Shown here: piece by piece, positions 34,860 through 43,297 of the stretch
Position numbering within the stretch: position 1 is the stretch's first letter
How the letters are laid out: every line of letters begins with the position of its first letter
From: G965204755 sp965243415
Lineage (GTDB): Bacteria > Acidobacteriota > Vicinamibacteria > Marinacidobacterales > Marinacidobacteraceae
DNA: 64,000 nucleotides
NCBI GenBank assembly: GCA_965243415.1
Contig: OZ251549.1
Span: 3,286,001 to 3,350,000, forward strand
Direction: 5' to 3'
Position numbers and translations under genes: made by a program
Notes under the pieces: generated by a model
The model's database searches: none
What the model was told of the DNA's origin: nothing
What the model saw: only the letters and a program-made list of their open reading frames with translations

Positions 34860-35612
34860 TCAGCGGCCGGCGGCCGTTTCGACTCCGGCCCCGGCCCGCC
34901 CCCGGGCCCCGCCGTCCGCCGACGCCGGAGCGATCCCCAGACGCTCCCGGATGAGCCAGACCGCTCCGTACACCAGCGGCGTGTCCACGAGCGCCACCAT
35001 CCACTTGAAGACCACGCCGTTCGCGATCAGGGCCGGCAGCCGCTCCGGGGTGAGTTCCTCGGCGCCGAGCACCGAGAAGAGGACGGTCACCAGCACGGTG
35101 TCCACCAGTTGGGAAGTGAAGGTGGAGGCGTTGTTCCGGAGCCACAGGTGGCGGCCCCCGGTCCGGGCCTTCCAGTAGTGGAAGAGCCGGATGTCGAGGT
35201 ACTGGGCGCCCAGGTAGGCCCCCATCGAAGCGGCCACCGCGATGGTCTGGAGACCGAACACCCGGTCGAAGGTGGCGTCGTCCACCTCGCTCCACGGAGC
35301 CGCCGGCACCGCGCCGGCGACCGCCACCAGGGCGACGACGAAGAGGCTGGCGAAGAAGCCGGAGGTCACCAACTGGCTGACCCGCCGCCGGCCGAAGAAT
35401 TCGGAGAGCACATCGGTGCAGAGGAAGGTCACCGGATAGGCCAGGATGCCGACGGAGAGTTCCAGCTGCGGCTCGAGGCCGAGAACCCCGAGGGCCGGGA
35501 TCTCCCAGACGAAGAACTTGCGGACGATGAGGTTGCAGGCGACCAGCGCCGCCAGGAAGACCGCCGAGAGGGTCAGGAAGACCCGCTCGGCGTTCCCTTC
35601 CCCGCCGGGCAC
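34860..35612 (-). CDS. yhhQ: Queuosine precursor transporter (YhhQ/DUF165 family)
   Basis: 250 residues with about six hydrophobic segments and the family motifs YPVTFLCTDVLSEFFGRR and LYIGA-like YLGAQYLDIRLFHYWK, then RNNASTFTSQLVDTVLVT. Members import the queuosine precursors preQ0/preQ1 across the inner membrane. Start is GTG at 35612, three bases after the carbamoylputrescine amidase stop, so it is probably co-transcribed with that gene. The C-terminal 25 residues are low complexity. Confidence 0.9.
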   Translation of the reverse strand: MPGGEGNAERVFLTLSAVFLAALVACNLIVRKFFVWEIPALGVLGLEPQLELSVGILAYPVTFLCTDVLSEFFGRRRVSQLVTSGFFASLFVVALVAVAGAVPAAPWSEVDDATFDRVFGLQTIAVAASMGAYLGAQYLDIRLFHYWKARTGGRHLWLRNNASTFTSQLVDTVLVTVLFSVLGAEELTPERLPALIANGVVFKWMVALVDTPLVYGAVWLIRERLGIAPASADGGARGRAGAGVETAAGR

Positions 35613-35615
35613 CGG

Positions 35616-36479
35616 TCAGGGCGCGCCCGCCGGCGCCGGCGTCACCTCGAGGAGCCCCCGGTAGGTGTCCACCCGGCGGTCGCGGAAGAACTGGAACAGA
35701 TCCCGCAGTTCCCCCACGCGGTCGAAATCCAGGTCCGCGAGCACCAGGTCCGACCCGGCGCCGCCCTGCGCCGGCACTTCCCCGAAGGGGTCGGCCACGA
35801 AACTGCCGCCGTACCAGGTCGTCCCCGCTTCGGTCCCCACCCGGTTCGCGGCCCCGAGGAAGACCCCGTTCGCCACCGCGTGGCCGCGCATCACCGTGCG
35901 CCAGATCTCCTCCGAGGACCAGCCGGGCCGGTCCGGCTCGGAGCCGATCGCGGTCGGGAACAGCAGCAGTTGCGCGCCTCCCAAGGCGAACGAACGCGCC
36001 GTCTCCGGGAACCACTGGTCCCAGCAGATCCCCACTCCCAGGCGGCCGAAGGCGGTCTCCCAGACCGGGTAGCCCCCGTCGCCGGGGGTGAAGTAGTACT
36101 TCTCGTGGTAGCCCGGGCCGTCGGGAAGGTGGTTCTTCCGGTACCGGCCGAGGAGGGAACCGTCGGCGTCGTAGATCAGCGCGGTGTTGAAGGCGACTCC
36201 CGGCGCCGCCCGCTCGAAGACCGGCACGACGAGGACCACGCCCAGCCGGCCGGCCAGAGCCCCGAGCGCTTCGCTGGCCGGGGACGGCTGCGGCTCGGCG
36301 AGGGCGGTGTTCTCCACCGAAACCACCCGCGGGAAGTACGGGAGGTCGTGGAGTTCCGGCAGGCAGACGATGTTCGCGCCCTCGTCGGCCGCGGCGCGCA
36401 CCGCGTCCTCGGCCCCCTGCCGGGCGGCCTCCCGGTCGGATTCGACGGCGCGCTGGATCAGCGCCAGGCGGACGGGCAC
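35616..36479 (-). CDS. aguB: N-carbamoylputrescine amidase
   Basis: 287-residue nitrilase-superfamily amidase with the catalytic triad Glu (CLPELHDLPYF), Lys (RYRKNHLPDG) and Cys (GVGICWDQWFPE). The PYF after PELHDL and the YHEKYYFTPGD segment are typical of N-carbamoylputrescine amidases, which hydrolyse N-carbamoylputrescine to putrescine, CO2 and ammonia. The start GTG at 36479 is chosen because the family sequence begins at VRLALIQ. An agmatine deiminase, the preceding pathway step, lies 2 kb upstream on the same strand. A TACGAT box is 13 bases upstream. Confidence 0.93.
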   Translation of the reverse strand: MPVRLALIQRAVESDREAARQGAEDAVRAAADEGANIVCLPELHDLPYFPRVVSVENTALAEPQPSPASEALGALAGRLGVVLVVPVFERAAPGVAFNTALIYDADGSLLGRYRKNHLPDGPGYHEKYYFTPGDGGYPVWETAFGRLGVGICWDQWFPETARSFALGGAQLLLFPTAIGSEPDRPGWSSEEIWRTVMRGHAVANGVFLGAANRVGTEAGTTWYGGSFVADPFGEVPAQGGAGSDLVLADLDFDRVGELRDLFQFFRDRRVDTYRGLLEVTPAPAGAP

Positions 36480-36492
36480 GGGCGGGCCGAAA

Positions 36493-36498
36493 ATCGTA
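36493..36498 (-). promoter_or_regulatory. -10-like box TACGAT before aguB
   Basis: TACGAT on the minus strand in the context GGCTACGATT, 13 bases before the GTG at 36479. Confidence 0.4.
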
Positions 36499-36505
36499 GC
36501 CGCCC

Positions 36506-36554
36506 GCCGGCTCCGCGTTCGATCGCCGGCTCCGCGTTCGATCGCCGGCTCCGC
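36506..36554 (+). repeat. 19-base tandem repeat, about 2.6 copies
   Basis: The unit GCCGGCTCCGCGTTCGATC occurs twice in full and a third time in part, in the gap between nhaC and aguB, just upstream of the aguB -10-like box. Confidence 0.85.
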
Positions 36555-36610
36555 CGGTCGCGCCCCGGCGCCGCAGCGGAGAGACCGGCCGGCGGCCGGC
36601 CCCTCCCGGA

Positions 36611-37993
36611 CTACGCGAGGAGCAGCCCCAGGACGACGAAACCGGCGGTGGCCAGCCCTGCCGCGAGGAGCGCGTAGGGCAATTGGGTCTTCACGTGTTC
36701 GGTGATCGAGCAGCCGGCGCTCCGGGCGGAGAGGACCGTGGCGTCGCCGTAGAAGCAGGCGTGGGAGCCGAAGGCGCCGGCGGAGACGAGCGCCGCCAGC
36801 GTCAACTCCAGCGGCGCGCCCAGTTCCCGGCTCAGCCCGAACACCACCGGCAGCGCCACGGTATAGACGCCCCAGAACGATCCGGTGGCGAAGGCCACCG
36901 CGGAGAGCGCCAGGAAGACCAGCGCCGGGAGCATCCAGGCGGAGGCCGCCGGCGCCACGCCGCCGATCACGAAGGCGGTGAGGCCGAGGGTTTCGTTCAC
37001 TTCCCGGAGGACGAAGGAGACCAGCACGATCCCCAGCGGATAGACCATCTGCTCCATCCCCCGGACGGCGCCGTCGGCGACCGAACCGGGCCCGGCGGCC
37101 GGCCGCAGCAGCGCGGCGAGCAGGAGGGCCACCCCGAGGGCGCTCACCACGCCGTAGAGGGCGTCGCCGCCGGCGGCCAGCGTCGCCGCCGGGAGGGCCA
37201 GGAGCGGCAGCGCGAAGGTGAGGGGGCCGAGGCGCGGCCGGCGCGGCGGGCCGCTCCCGGCCTCCGGGAGCAGGGCCTCGTCGAGCGCCGCCGCGGTCGG
37301 CGCCGCCCCGGCCCGGGCGGCGCGCTCCGAGGCCGCCAGGGGCCCCCAGGCGGGAACCACCCCCAGGATCGTGAGGAACACCAGCAGCAGCGCGATCCAG
37401 GGATAGAGCAGGAAGGGGATCAGCGAGAGGTAGAGCGGGAACCCTTCCCCGGCGGCGGCGACCCCGTTCTCTTCGAAGAGACCGACCAGGAACACCGCCC
37501 AGGTGGAGACCGGCGCCAGCACGCAGACCGGCGCCGCGGTGCTGTCCACCACATAGGCCAGCCGGGCGCGGGAGATCCGCAACCGGTCGGCGGCGGCGCG
37601 GAAGGCGGCGCCCACCGCCAGGGCATTCAGGTAGTCGTCCACGAAGGTGACGAGGCCCAGTCCGAAGGCGCCGAAGAGCATCGGCCGGGGCCCGTGGAGC
37701 CGCGCCGAGAGCGCGGTCCCGAAGGCGGCCGCGGCGCCGGCGCGGGCCAGGACCCCGATGAGTGCGCCGAAGAGCGACACGACCAGCACCACCCAGCCGC
37801 TCGCCGGCTCCGCCATCACCGAGAGCGCGCCGGCGAGGAATTCGCCGAGGAAGCCGGTTCCGTGAAGCAGCAGGTGTCCGACCAGCGCCCCGACGACGAG
37901 GGATTCGAGGGGCCGCCGGGTCCACACGGCCAGCCCCAGGACCGTCAGCGAAGGGACGAGCGAGAGCGCGCCCCCGGCGGCCCCTTCGCCCAT
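36611..37993 (-). CDS. nhaC: NhaC-family Na+/H+ antiporter
   Basis: 460 residues with 11-12 hydrophobic segments. Diagnostic NhaC features are GLVTFVDDYLNALAVG, with a conserved Asp pair in a membrane helix, VVDSTAAPVCVLAPVSTWAV, and SAGAFGSHACFYGDATVLSA near the end. The family exchanges sodium (or other cations and substrates) for protons across the inner membrane. A good ribosome site (AAGGAG) lies 6 bases before the ATG at 37993. It sits between the two agmatine-pathway genes on the same strand; transport of an amine rather than sodium is possible but unsupported. Confidence 0.88.
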   Translation of the reverse strand: MGEGAAGGALSLVPSLTVLGLAVWTRRPLESLVVGALVGHLLLHGTGFLGEFLAGALSVMAEPASGWVVLVVSLFGALIGVLARAGAAAAFGTALSARLHGPRPMLFGAFGLGLVTFVDDYLNALAVGAAFRAAADRLRISRARLAYVVDSTAAPVCVLAPVSTWAVFLVGLFEENGVAAAGEGFPLYLSLIPFLLYPWIALLLVFLTILGVVPAWGPLAASERAARAGAAPTAAALDEALLPEAGSGPPRRPRLGPLTFALPLLALPAATLAAGGDALYGVVSALGVALLLAALLRPAAGPGSVADGAVRGMEQMVYPLGIVLVSFVLREVNETLGLTAFVIGGVAPAASAWMLPALVFLALSAVAFATGSFWGVYTVALPVVFGLSRELGAPLELTLAALVSAGAFGSHACFYGDATVLSARSAGCSITEHVKTQLPYALLAAGLATAGFVVLGLLLA

Positions 37994-38514
37994 GGATCTC
38001 CTTCGGTCGCCGCGTCAGGCCGCCGCGGCGGGAGCGGGTCCGACCGGGGCGGCTCCCGCGGATCGGCCCGGCCCGGCGAGCGCGGACCCTTCGGCGAGGG
38101 GACCGAGGGGTCGCCCGGCGGCCGCCTGATCCAGGGGTCTCCCGGCGCCCCGGGTCGCCGGGCCGCCTCGGTGAGGGCCGGATTCGTCCCGGCCGGATTC
38201 GTCCCGGCCGGCTCCATCGGATCGGCCCGGCGCCCTGCCTGAAGCCCCGATCCGGGGTGCGGGTTCGGGACCGCGGCCCCCGGAAGCGTCGGCGAGGGAT
38301 CGGGCGAGAGGACGCCTCCGACTGCCGCTCGCCCGGGGGTCTCCCTTCCGGCCCGCTCCGTCAGGCCGCTTCCGGGAGACCGGCGCGGTCCGGGACGACC
38401 CGCCCGAATCGGGTGGTTCGGACCGGGTCGTCCGGACCGGGTCCGCCGCCGTGTTCGGTCGACCGGGTCCGTCGGGCGCCCTCGGACCGCCGCGAACGAT
38501 CCCGGGACGGGCGC
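37994..38514. other. Gene-free region with short tandem repeats
   Basis: 521 bases between nhaC and the agmatine deiminase stop. No frame has recognisable protein features. It is rich in CGG/CCG runs and contains a 15-base direct tandem repeat at 38176-38211. No promoter or RNA structure stands out. Confidence 0.5.
38176..38211 (+). repeat. 15-base tandem repeat, about 2.4 copies
   Basis: GGCCGGATTCGTCCC twice in a row followed by the first 6 bases of a third unit. Confidence 0.85.
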
Positions 38515-39879
38515 TCACCCGGAGGGCAGCCGCCGGGGCTCCTGCTGCAGGACGCAGTGGATGCCGCCCCCGCCGAGGTTGACCGCCATCGCGTCGAGAG
38601 GCAGCACTTCCCGGCCGGGGAACGCCTCCTCCAGGATGGCGAGCGATCGCGCGTCTTTTTCGCGGAGCGAGTCCGGCCGGCCCGGCTGCCAGTACTTCTG
38701 GGCCAGTACCAGTCCGTTCGTGACCTGGAAGTTCAGATAACTGGCGGCGGCGATCACCCGGATCTCGGCATCGGGCCCGATGGTCGAGCCGTCCCGGTAC
38801 TCGAGCGGTTGGAGGTAGTCGAAGACCCCGTCCCCGCTCCGCATCGTTTCGAAGAGCGAGTCCGGAACCGGCATCCGCACGATGCGGAAGGGTCGGCCCT
38901 CCCGGTCGGTCGCGGCTTCCAGTCGGCGGCGGTTCTCCTCGAGTCGTTCGTAACTGATCGCGGCGATCGGGTCGGCGCGGCGCTCCGCTTCGGTGACCTC
39001 GGCGAGCAGGATCGTCTCCGGGTCGGCGAAGCGGGCGAACTCGTCCACATGGCCGCCGGTGGTGATCACCGTATAGACCCCGCCGGGCAGCGGGCCGAGG
39101 AAGGTGTGGTCGTCCTCGGCCATCCCCTCGGCCAGCCAGACCACTCTCTCGACCCCGAGGACGCGCTCGAACTCGGCTACCATCCGGTCGAGCGTCCAGT
39201 CGGGATTCCGCTGCCGCTCGACGGCCTCCACCGCGAGCATGACCCCGCGCCCGTTGAACTCCCGGGAGCCGCCTTCGGAGATGAGGTCCGAGCGCACCGT
39301 CTCCAGGCCGAGCCGGGCGGCCACCCGACGGTCCACCGCTTCCTCCAGCCTCGAATTCGCGGAGTCCGGCGACTCGTACCCCCACATGTCGAAGCCGAAG
39401 TCGGCCACGCGCATCCCGCCCCGGTCGCCGCGCAGGAAGATGGGCCCCATGTCCCGCATCCAGATGTCCCCGTGCGGCACCGGGTGAATCGTCACATGCC
39501 CCTCCGGCGCCCCTTCCCGGCGCAGGCGCTCCCGGATGCGCCCGGCTTCCGCTTCGTCCTGGGCCAGCAGTTCGACGGCGACCCGGCCTTCGGTCGCCCG
39601 GATGATCTCGACGAGCAGGGGCTCCGTCGGGAGGCCGCGCTTGTTCTCGTAGGTCGGCCAGGCCATCCACAACGCCCGGTGCGGTTCGAACTCCGCCGGG
39701 AAGGTGAATCTCTCCGCCCCGGCCGGCGCGTCCTCGCCGGCGGGCGTCTCGCCGGGGGAGCCCGAACACGCGCCGCCGGCGACCGGGAGGACGACCGCCG
39801 CCGGGAGCGCCAACCATCGCGCCAACCCTCGGGCCGCGAGAACCCGCGCGCCCCGGCCCGCTCGGCCCCGGCCCCGCAT
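38515..39879 (-). CDS. aguA: Agmatine deiminase with export signal (putative lipoprotein)
   Basis: 454 residues. The catalytic domain has FEPHRALWMAWPTYENK, then IWMRDMGPIFL and the nucleophile Cys in GGGGIHCVLQQEPR, all typical of agmatine deiminase, which turns agmatine into N-carbamoylputrescine plus ammonia. Unlike cytoplasmic AguA it begins with a signal sequence (LARWLALPAAVVLPVAGGAC) ending in a lipobox-like Ala-Gly-Gly-Ala-Cys and a flexible linker, so it is probably exported. The start ATG at 39879 lies 7 bases after a TATCAT box. It is upstream of nhaC and aguB. Confidence 0.9.
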   Translation of the reverse strand: MRGRGRAGRGARVLAARGLARWLALPAAVVLPVAGGACSGSPGETPAGEDAPAGAERFTFPAEFEPHRALWMAWPTYENKRGLPTEPLLVEIIRATEGRVAVELLAQDEAEAGRIRERLRREGAPEGHVTIHPVPHGDIWMRDMGPIFLRGDRGGMRVADFGFDMWGYESPDSANSRLEEAVDRRVAARLGLETVRSDLISEGGSREFNGRGVMLAVEAVERQRNPDWTLDRMVAEFERVLGVERVVWLAEGMAEDDHTFLGPLPGGVYTVITTGGHVDEFARFADPETILLAEVTEAERRADPIAAISYERLEENRRRLEAATDREGRPFRIVRMPVPDSLFETMRSGDGVFDYLQPLEYRDGSTIGPDAEIRVIAAASYLNFQVTNGLVLAQKYWQPGRPDSLREKDARSLAILEEAFPGREVLPLDAMAVNLGGGGIHCVLQQEPRRLPSG

Positions 39880-39886
39880 CGTTCGG

Positions 39887-39892
39887 ATGATA
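39887..39892 (-). promoter_or_regulatory. -10-like box TATCAT, 7 bases before the aguA ATG
   Basis: TATCAT then CCGAACG then ATG on the minus strand; no Shine-Dalgarno. This is the clearest leaderless-type arrangement in the window. Confidence 0.5.
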
Positions 39893-40048
39893 CCGGTCGC
39901 CGGGCCCGCTTCGGGAACGCCGGCCGCGCGGGCTCCGGCACTCCCCCTCCCTGCTTTCTCCGTGCCGGCTCTCCCGCTCGGCTCTCCTGCCGGCTCCCCT
40001 GACGGCCCCCTCCCCGGCGATCCCCTGCCCCCGCCCTCTCCACGGCCC

Positions 40049-40405
40049 ATGGACCCCGGCGATACGGACACCGGCGAGATCCTGAAGGTCTGCGCCCTGT
40101 CGCGGCTGAACGCCCCGGAGACCCGGGCGGAGCACCACGCCTACACCACCGCGCGGCAGACCCTGTCGTCCCTCGTCGAGCGCATCCACCGGACCGGACG
40201 GGAAACGGGCCCGGCGCCTGGGGAAACCCCGGCGGAAGCGACACCGCCGGCCGCCGCGCCGGACCGGCCGACCCCCGACGCGCCGGCGCTCGGCGGCGAG
40301 ACGCTGCGCCCGGACGAGCCCCGCGCGGACGACCTGGCGAAGAGTCTCCCCGAGGTGGCCCCCGAATTCCGTGACCGCCTGCTGCTCGTCCCGCCGATCC
40401 TCTGA
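40049..40405 (+). CDS. gatC: Asp/Glu-tRNA amidotransferase subunit C
   Basis: 118 residues. The N-terminal helix pair (EILKVCALSRLNAPETRAEH) and the C-terminal end (LRPDEPRADDLAKSLPEVAP, then FRDRLLLVPPIL) match GatC, which links GatA and GatB. Between them is a Pro/Ala/Thr-rich insertion of about 25 residues, making it longer than the usual 95. Start ATG at 40049; the open frame upstream is low-complexity and antiparallel to aguA, so it is not included. Nine bases separate it from gatA; gatB is not in the window. Confidence 0.87.
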   Translation: MDPGDTDTGEILKVCALSRLNAPETRAEHHAYTTARQTLSSLVERIHRTGRETGPAPGETPAEATPPAAAPDRPTPDAPALGGETLRPDEPRADDLAKSLPEVAPEFRDRLLLVPPIL

Positions 40406-40413
40406 GCCCGCGA

Positions 40414-41847
40414 GTGCCCGGCCGCGACGCGATGGATCTGACGCCCGAAGCCGCCGGCGGCCGTCCCGACCCGCTGCCGGCCTCCCCCGTCTCCGCCGAG
40501 GCGGCGACGCGCGCTGCCCTCGCCCGGGCGCGGGAGACGGAGGCACTCCACGCGTTCCTCTGTCTCGACACCGAGGGAGCGGTGGCCGCCGCCCGACGCC
40601 TCGACGCCCTCGCCGAGGCGGAACGGGGCCCCCTGTTCGGCCTCCCGGTGGCGGTCAAGGACAACATCGCGGTCCGCGGCCTGCCCTCGACTTCGGGTTC
40701 GGCACTCCTCGACGGCTACCGTCCTCCCTACGACGCCACCGCGGTGGAACGGCTCCGCCGCGCCGGGGCGGTGGTCGTGGGGAAGACGAACCTGGACGAG
40801 TTCGGGATGGGTTCCTCGACGACGCGCAGTTACCGGGCGCCCACCCGGAACCCCCGCGACCCGGAACGGATTCCCGGCGGCTCTTCCGGCGGGTCGGCGG
40901 CCGCGGTCGCCGGCGGGGCGGCCCTCGCGGCGCTGGGGACCGACACCGGAGGTTCGGTGCGGCAGCCGGCGGCACACTGCGGGATCCTCGGCATCCGCCC
41001 CACCTACGGCCGGGTCTCGCGCTTCGGGGTCACCGCCTACGCCTCCTCCTTCGACCAGGTGGGCTGCATGGCGCAGGACCCGGTGCAACTGGCGAGGGTG
41101 CTCGCCGTGATCGCCGGCCGGGACCCCCGGGATGCGACGAGCGCCGCGCGGCCGGTTCCCGATTTCCCCGCGGCGGCGGCGAGTCCCGGCCTGCCGAAGC
41201 GGATCGTCACCTGCAGCCCCGAGGAACTGCGCGCCCTCGACCCGGAGTCGCGCGCCGCGTTCTCCGGCGTCGTCGAAGCGCTCGAGAGCGACGGCTGCGA
41301 AGTGCGGGCGACCGCGCTCCCCTCGGCAGCGACCGCCGTCGCCGCCTACTACCTGCTGGTGTGCGCGGAGGCCAGTTCCAACCTGGCCCGCTTCGACGGG
41401 ATGCGCTACGGCCGCCGGCGCCCGGGCCGGCACCTCATCGACACCTACTACCGGAGCCGGTCCGCCGGGTTCGGCCCCGAAGTGCGGCGGCGGATCCTCC
41501 TGGGGGCGACGATCCTCTCCCGGGGGTACCGGGACGCGGTCTATCGCGCCGCCGCCCGCGCCCGCCGCGAGATCACCGCCGCTCTCCTCTCCGCTTTCGC
41601 GGAAGGGGACCTGGTCCTGCTCCCGACCACCGTCGGCCCGCCGCGCCGGCTGACCGAGGAGCCGGATCCCGAGGCCGAGTACGAGTCCGACCGGTTCACC
41701 ATCCTGGCGGCGCTGGCCGCGCTCCCGGCGATCTCCGTTCCCGCCGGGACCCGGGCCGGGCTGCCTTTCGGGGTCCAACTCCTCGCCCCGCCCTGGCGCG
41801 AGGAACTCCTGTTCTCCGCCGCGGCCGCGTTCGCCGACCGGTTCTGA
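40414..41847 (+). CDS. gatA: Asp/Glu-tRNA amidotransferase subunit A
   Basis: 477-residue amidase-signature enzyme. The Ser-Ser-Lys triad is visible: Lys in PVAVKDNIAVRG, the cis-Ser in IPGGSSGGSAAAVAGG and the nucleophile Ser in GTDTGGSVRQPAA. GatA releases ammonia from glutamine for transamidation of misacylated Glu-tRNA(Gln) or Asp-tRNA(Asn). The frame starts at GTG 40414; an ATG at 40432 is an alternative. It is preceded by gatC and ends convergently with thiL, with a hairpin between. Confidence 0.95.
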   Translation: MPGRDAMDLTPEAAGGRPDPLPASPVSAEAATRAALARARETEALHAFLCLDTEGAVAAARRLDALAEAERGPLFGLPVAVKDNIAVRGLPSTSGSALLDGYRPPYDATAVERLRRAGAVVVGKTNLDEFGMGSSTTRSYRAPTRNPRDPERIPGGSSGGSAAAVAGGAALAALGTDTGGSVRQPAAHCGILGIRPTYGRVSRFGVTAYASSFDQVGCMAQDPVQLARVLAVIAGRDPRDATSAARPVPDFPAAAASPGLPKRIVTCSPEELRALDPESRAAFSGVVEALESDGCEVRATALPSAATAVAAYYLLVCAEASSNLARFDGMRYGRRRPGRHLIDTYYRSRSAGFGPEVRRRILLGATILSRGYRDAVYRAAARARREITAALLSAFAEGDLVLLPTTVGPPRRLTEEPDPEAEYESDRFTILAALAALPAISVPAGTRAGLPFGVQLLAPPWREELLFSAAAAFADRF

Positions 41848-41849
41848 AC

Positions 41850-41882
41850 CCGCCGCCGGAGCCGTTCTTCCCCCGGCGGCGG
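41850..41882. terminator. Hairpin between convergent gatA and thiL
   Basis: A perfect 10-base stem CCGCCGCCGG / CCGGCGGCGG around a 13-base loop in the 51-base gap between the two stops. There is no T-tract after it on either strand. Confidence 0.45.
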
Positions 41883-41898
41883 ACGGCGCGCCGGCGGC

Positions 41899-42966
41899 TC
41901 AGCCCTCCGGGCGCAGCGCGTCCCAGCCCCGGCGCGGAAGCGGCGCTTCGGTCCCGTCCCGGTGGCGAAGACGGACACCGGGGGACCGCTCGGTGATCTC
42001 CCCGATGCGGGTCAGGGACTCCGGCGCGGCGGCCGCCTGCAGCGCGTCTTCGTCCGGCCCGGTCAGGAGCAGTTCGTAGTCCTCGCCCCCGAAGAGCGCG
42101 GCGGAGAGGCCCGCAGGAAACGGCGGAAAGGAATCGGGCAAGGGATCGGGAGGCGGCGCGGGGCGCGGGAGCCGGGCCTCCTCCACCACCGCGCCGACGC
42201 CGCTGGCCTCCGCCAGCCGGTGGAGATCGAGAGCGAGGCCGTCGGAGAGGTCCAGGGCCGCGGTGGCGGCGCCGCTCCGGGCGATCGCCTCCCCGAGCCG
42301 CAGCCGGGGCTCCGGTTCGAGATGCCGCCGGACCAGCCGTTCTTCCGCGGCGGCGGAGGCGCGGTCGCTCCCGCCGCTCGCCGCCGACCGCCGCCGCCGG
42401 AGGATCTCGAGTCCCAGCGCGGCCCCGCCGAGCGCGCCGCTCACGAAGAGGGCGTCGCCCACCCGGGCCCCGGAGCGGCGGAGCGCGCGAACGCCCGGGG
42501 ACATCCGCCCGACCACCGAGACATGGAGCCCGAGCGCCGCCCCGCCGCTGAGGTTGCCGCCCACGACCGGCGCTCCGAGTTCCGCGGCGCGCGCCCCGGC
42601 GGCGGCGGCGACCGCCAGCGCGGGCTCGGCGTCGGCGCCCGGCGCCGCCAGCGAAAGCAGCGAGGCGAGCGGCCGTCCGCCCATGGCGGCGAGGTCGCTG
42701 ACGGCGGCCGCGACCGCGCGCCGGCCCACCGCCCGAAAAGGGTGCAGTTCCCGGTCGAAGTGGACTCCCTCCTCGGCCGCGTCCACGGTGAGGAGCAGCA
42801 GCCCGGCGCCGGTCTCGATCCCGGCGGCGTCGTCTCCCGGTCCGATCGGGATCGTCGCCGGCGCGCCGGCGGGGCCGGCGGGCGCCTCGCGCAGGGACTC
42901 CAGGATCCGCGCCAGAAGGCGCTCTTCTTCGGTCCTTCGGTCGGGGTCGATGGGTTCGCGGTCCAC
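41899..42966 (-). CDS. thiL: Thiamine-monophosphate kinase
   Basis: 355 residues. The ATP/Mg signature appears as IPIGPGDDAAGI, followed by HFDRELHPFRAVGRRAVAAAVSD-type helix residues, a glycine-rich VVGGNLSGG loop, and near the end LDLSDGLALDLHRL and ALFGGEDYELLLTGP. ThiL phosphorylates thiamine monophosphate to the diphosphate cofactor. Start GTG/ATG choice: the frame starts at 42966 with no obvious ribosome site. The gene lies 40 bases downstream of zapA on the same strand. Confidence 0.93.
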   Translation of the reverse strand: MDREPIDPDRRTEEERLLARILESLREAPAGPAGAPATIPIGPGDDAAGIETGAGLLLLTVDAAEEGVHFDRELHPFRAVGRRAVAAAVSDLAAMGGRPLASLLSLAAPGADAEPALAVAAAAGARAAELGAPVVGGNLSGGAALGLHVSVVGRMSPGVRALRRSGARVGDALFVSGALGGAALGLEILRRRRSAASGGSDRASAAAEERLVRRHLEPEPRLRLGEAIARSGAATAALDLSDGLALDLHRLAEASGVGAVVEEARLPRPAPPPDPLPDSFPPFPAGLSAALFGGEDYELLLTGPDEDALQAAAAPESLTRIGEITERSPGVRLRHRDGTEAPLPRRGWDALRPEG

Positions 42967-43006
42967 GCGCGCGGGTTCGACCGGGCCGGCGTCGACCGGT
43001 CCGGCG

Positions 43007-43297
43007 TCAACCGGTCTCGCCGGCGAGGCTCCTCAGTGCGGCCCGCACTTCCGAGACGCCCGCCTCGACCTCGCCGGCGGCTTCCTTCGCGGCGGCCCGT
43101 TCCCGGAGCAGTTCGTCCCCGAGATTCAGCGCGGCGAGGATCGCCGACCGTTCCCGGGAGATCCCGGGCGCTGCCCGGCGGATCGCCACGATCCGCTCGT
43201 TCACCAACGCCGCCACGGCCTCGAGGTCCGACCCCTCCTCGTCGGAGCCGACCACATAGGTGTGGCCGTCCACCTCGACGGAAACGGCGCGGCTCAC
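43007..43297 (-). CDS. zapA: Cell division protein ZapA
   Basis: 96 residues with the ZapA globular head (VSVEVDGHTYVVGSDEE, DLEAVAALVNERIVAIRRA) and a C-terminal coiled-coil helix (LNLGDELLRERAAAKEAAG). ZapA bundles FtsZ filaments at the division site. Its start overlaps the stop of the coiled-coil gene upstream by 4 bases, which suggests that the two proteins are made in step. Confidence 0.88.
   Translation of the reverse strand: MSRAVSVEVDGHTYVVGSDEEGSDLEAVAALVNERIVAIRRAAPGISRERSAILAALNLGDELLRERAAAKEAAGEVEAGVSEVRAALRSLAGETG

Noticed and set aside
36506..38211. CRISPR-like arrays
   Set aside because: The repeats are direct tandem copies of 15-19 bases with no spacers, and no cas genes are present.
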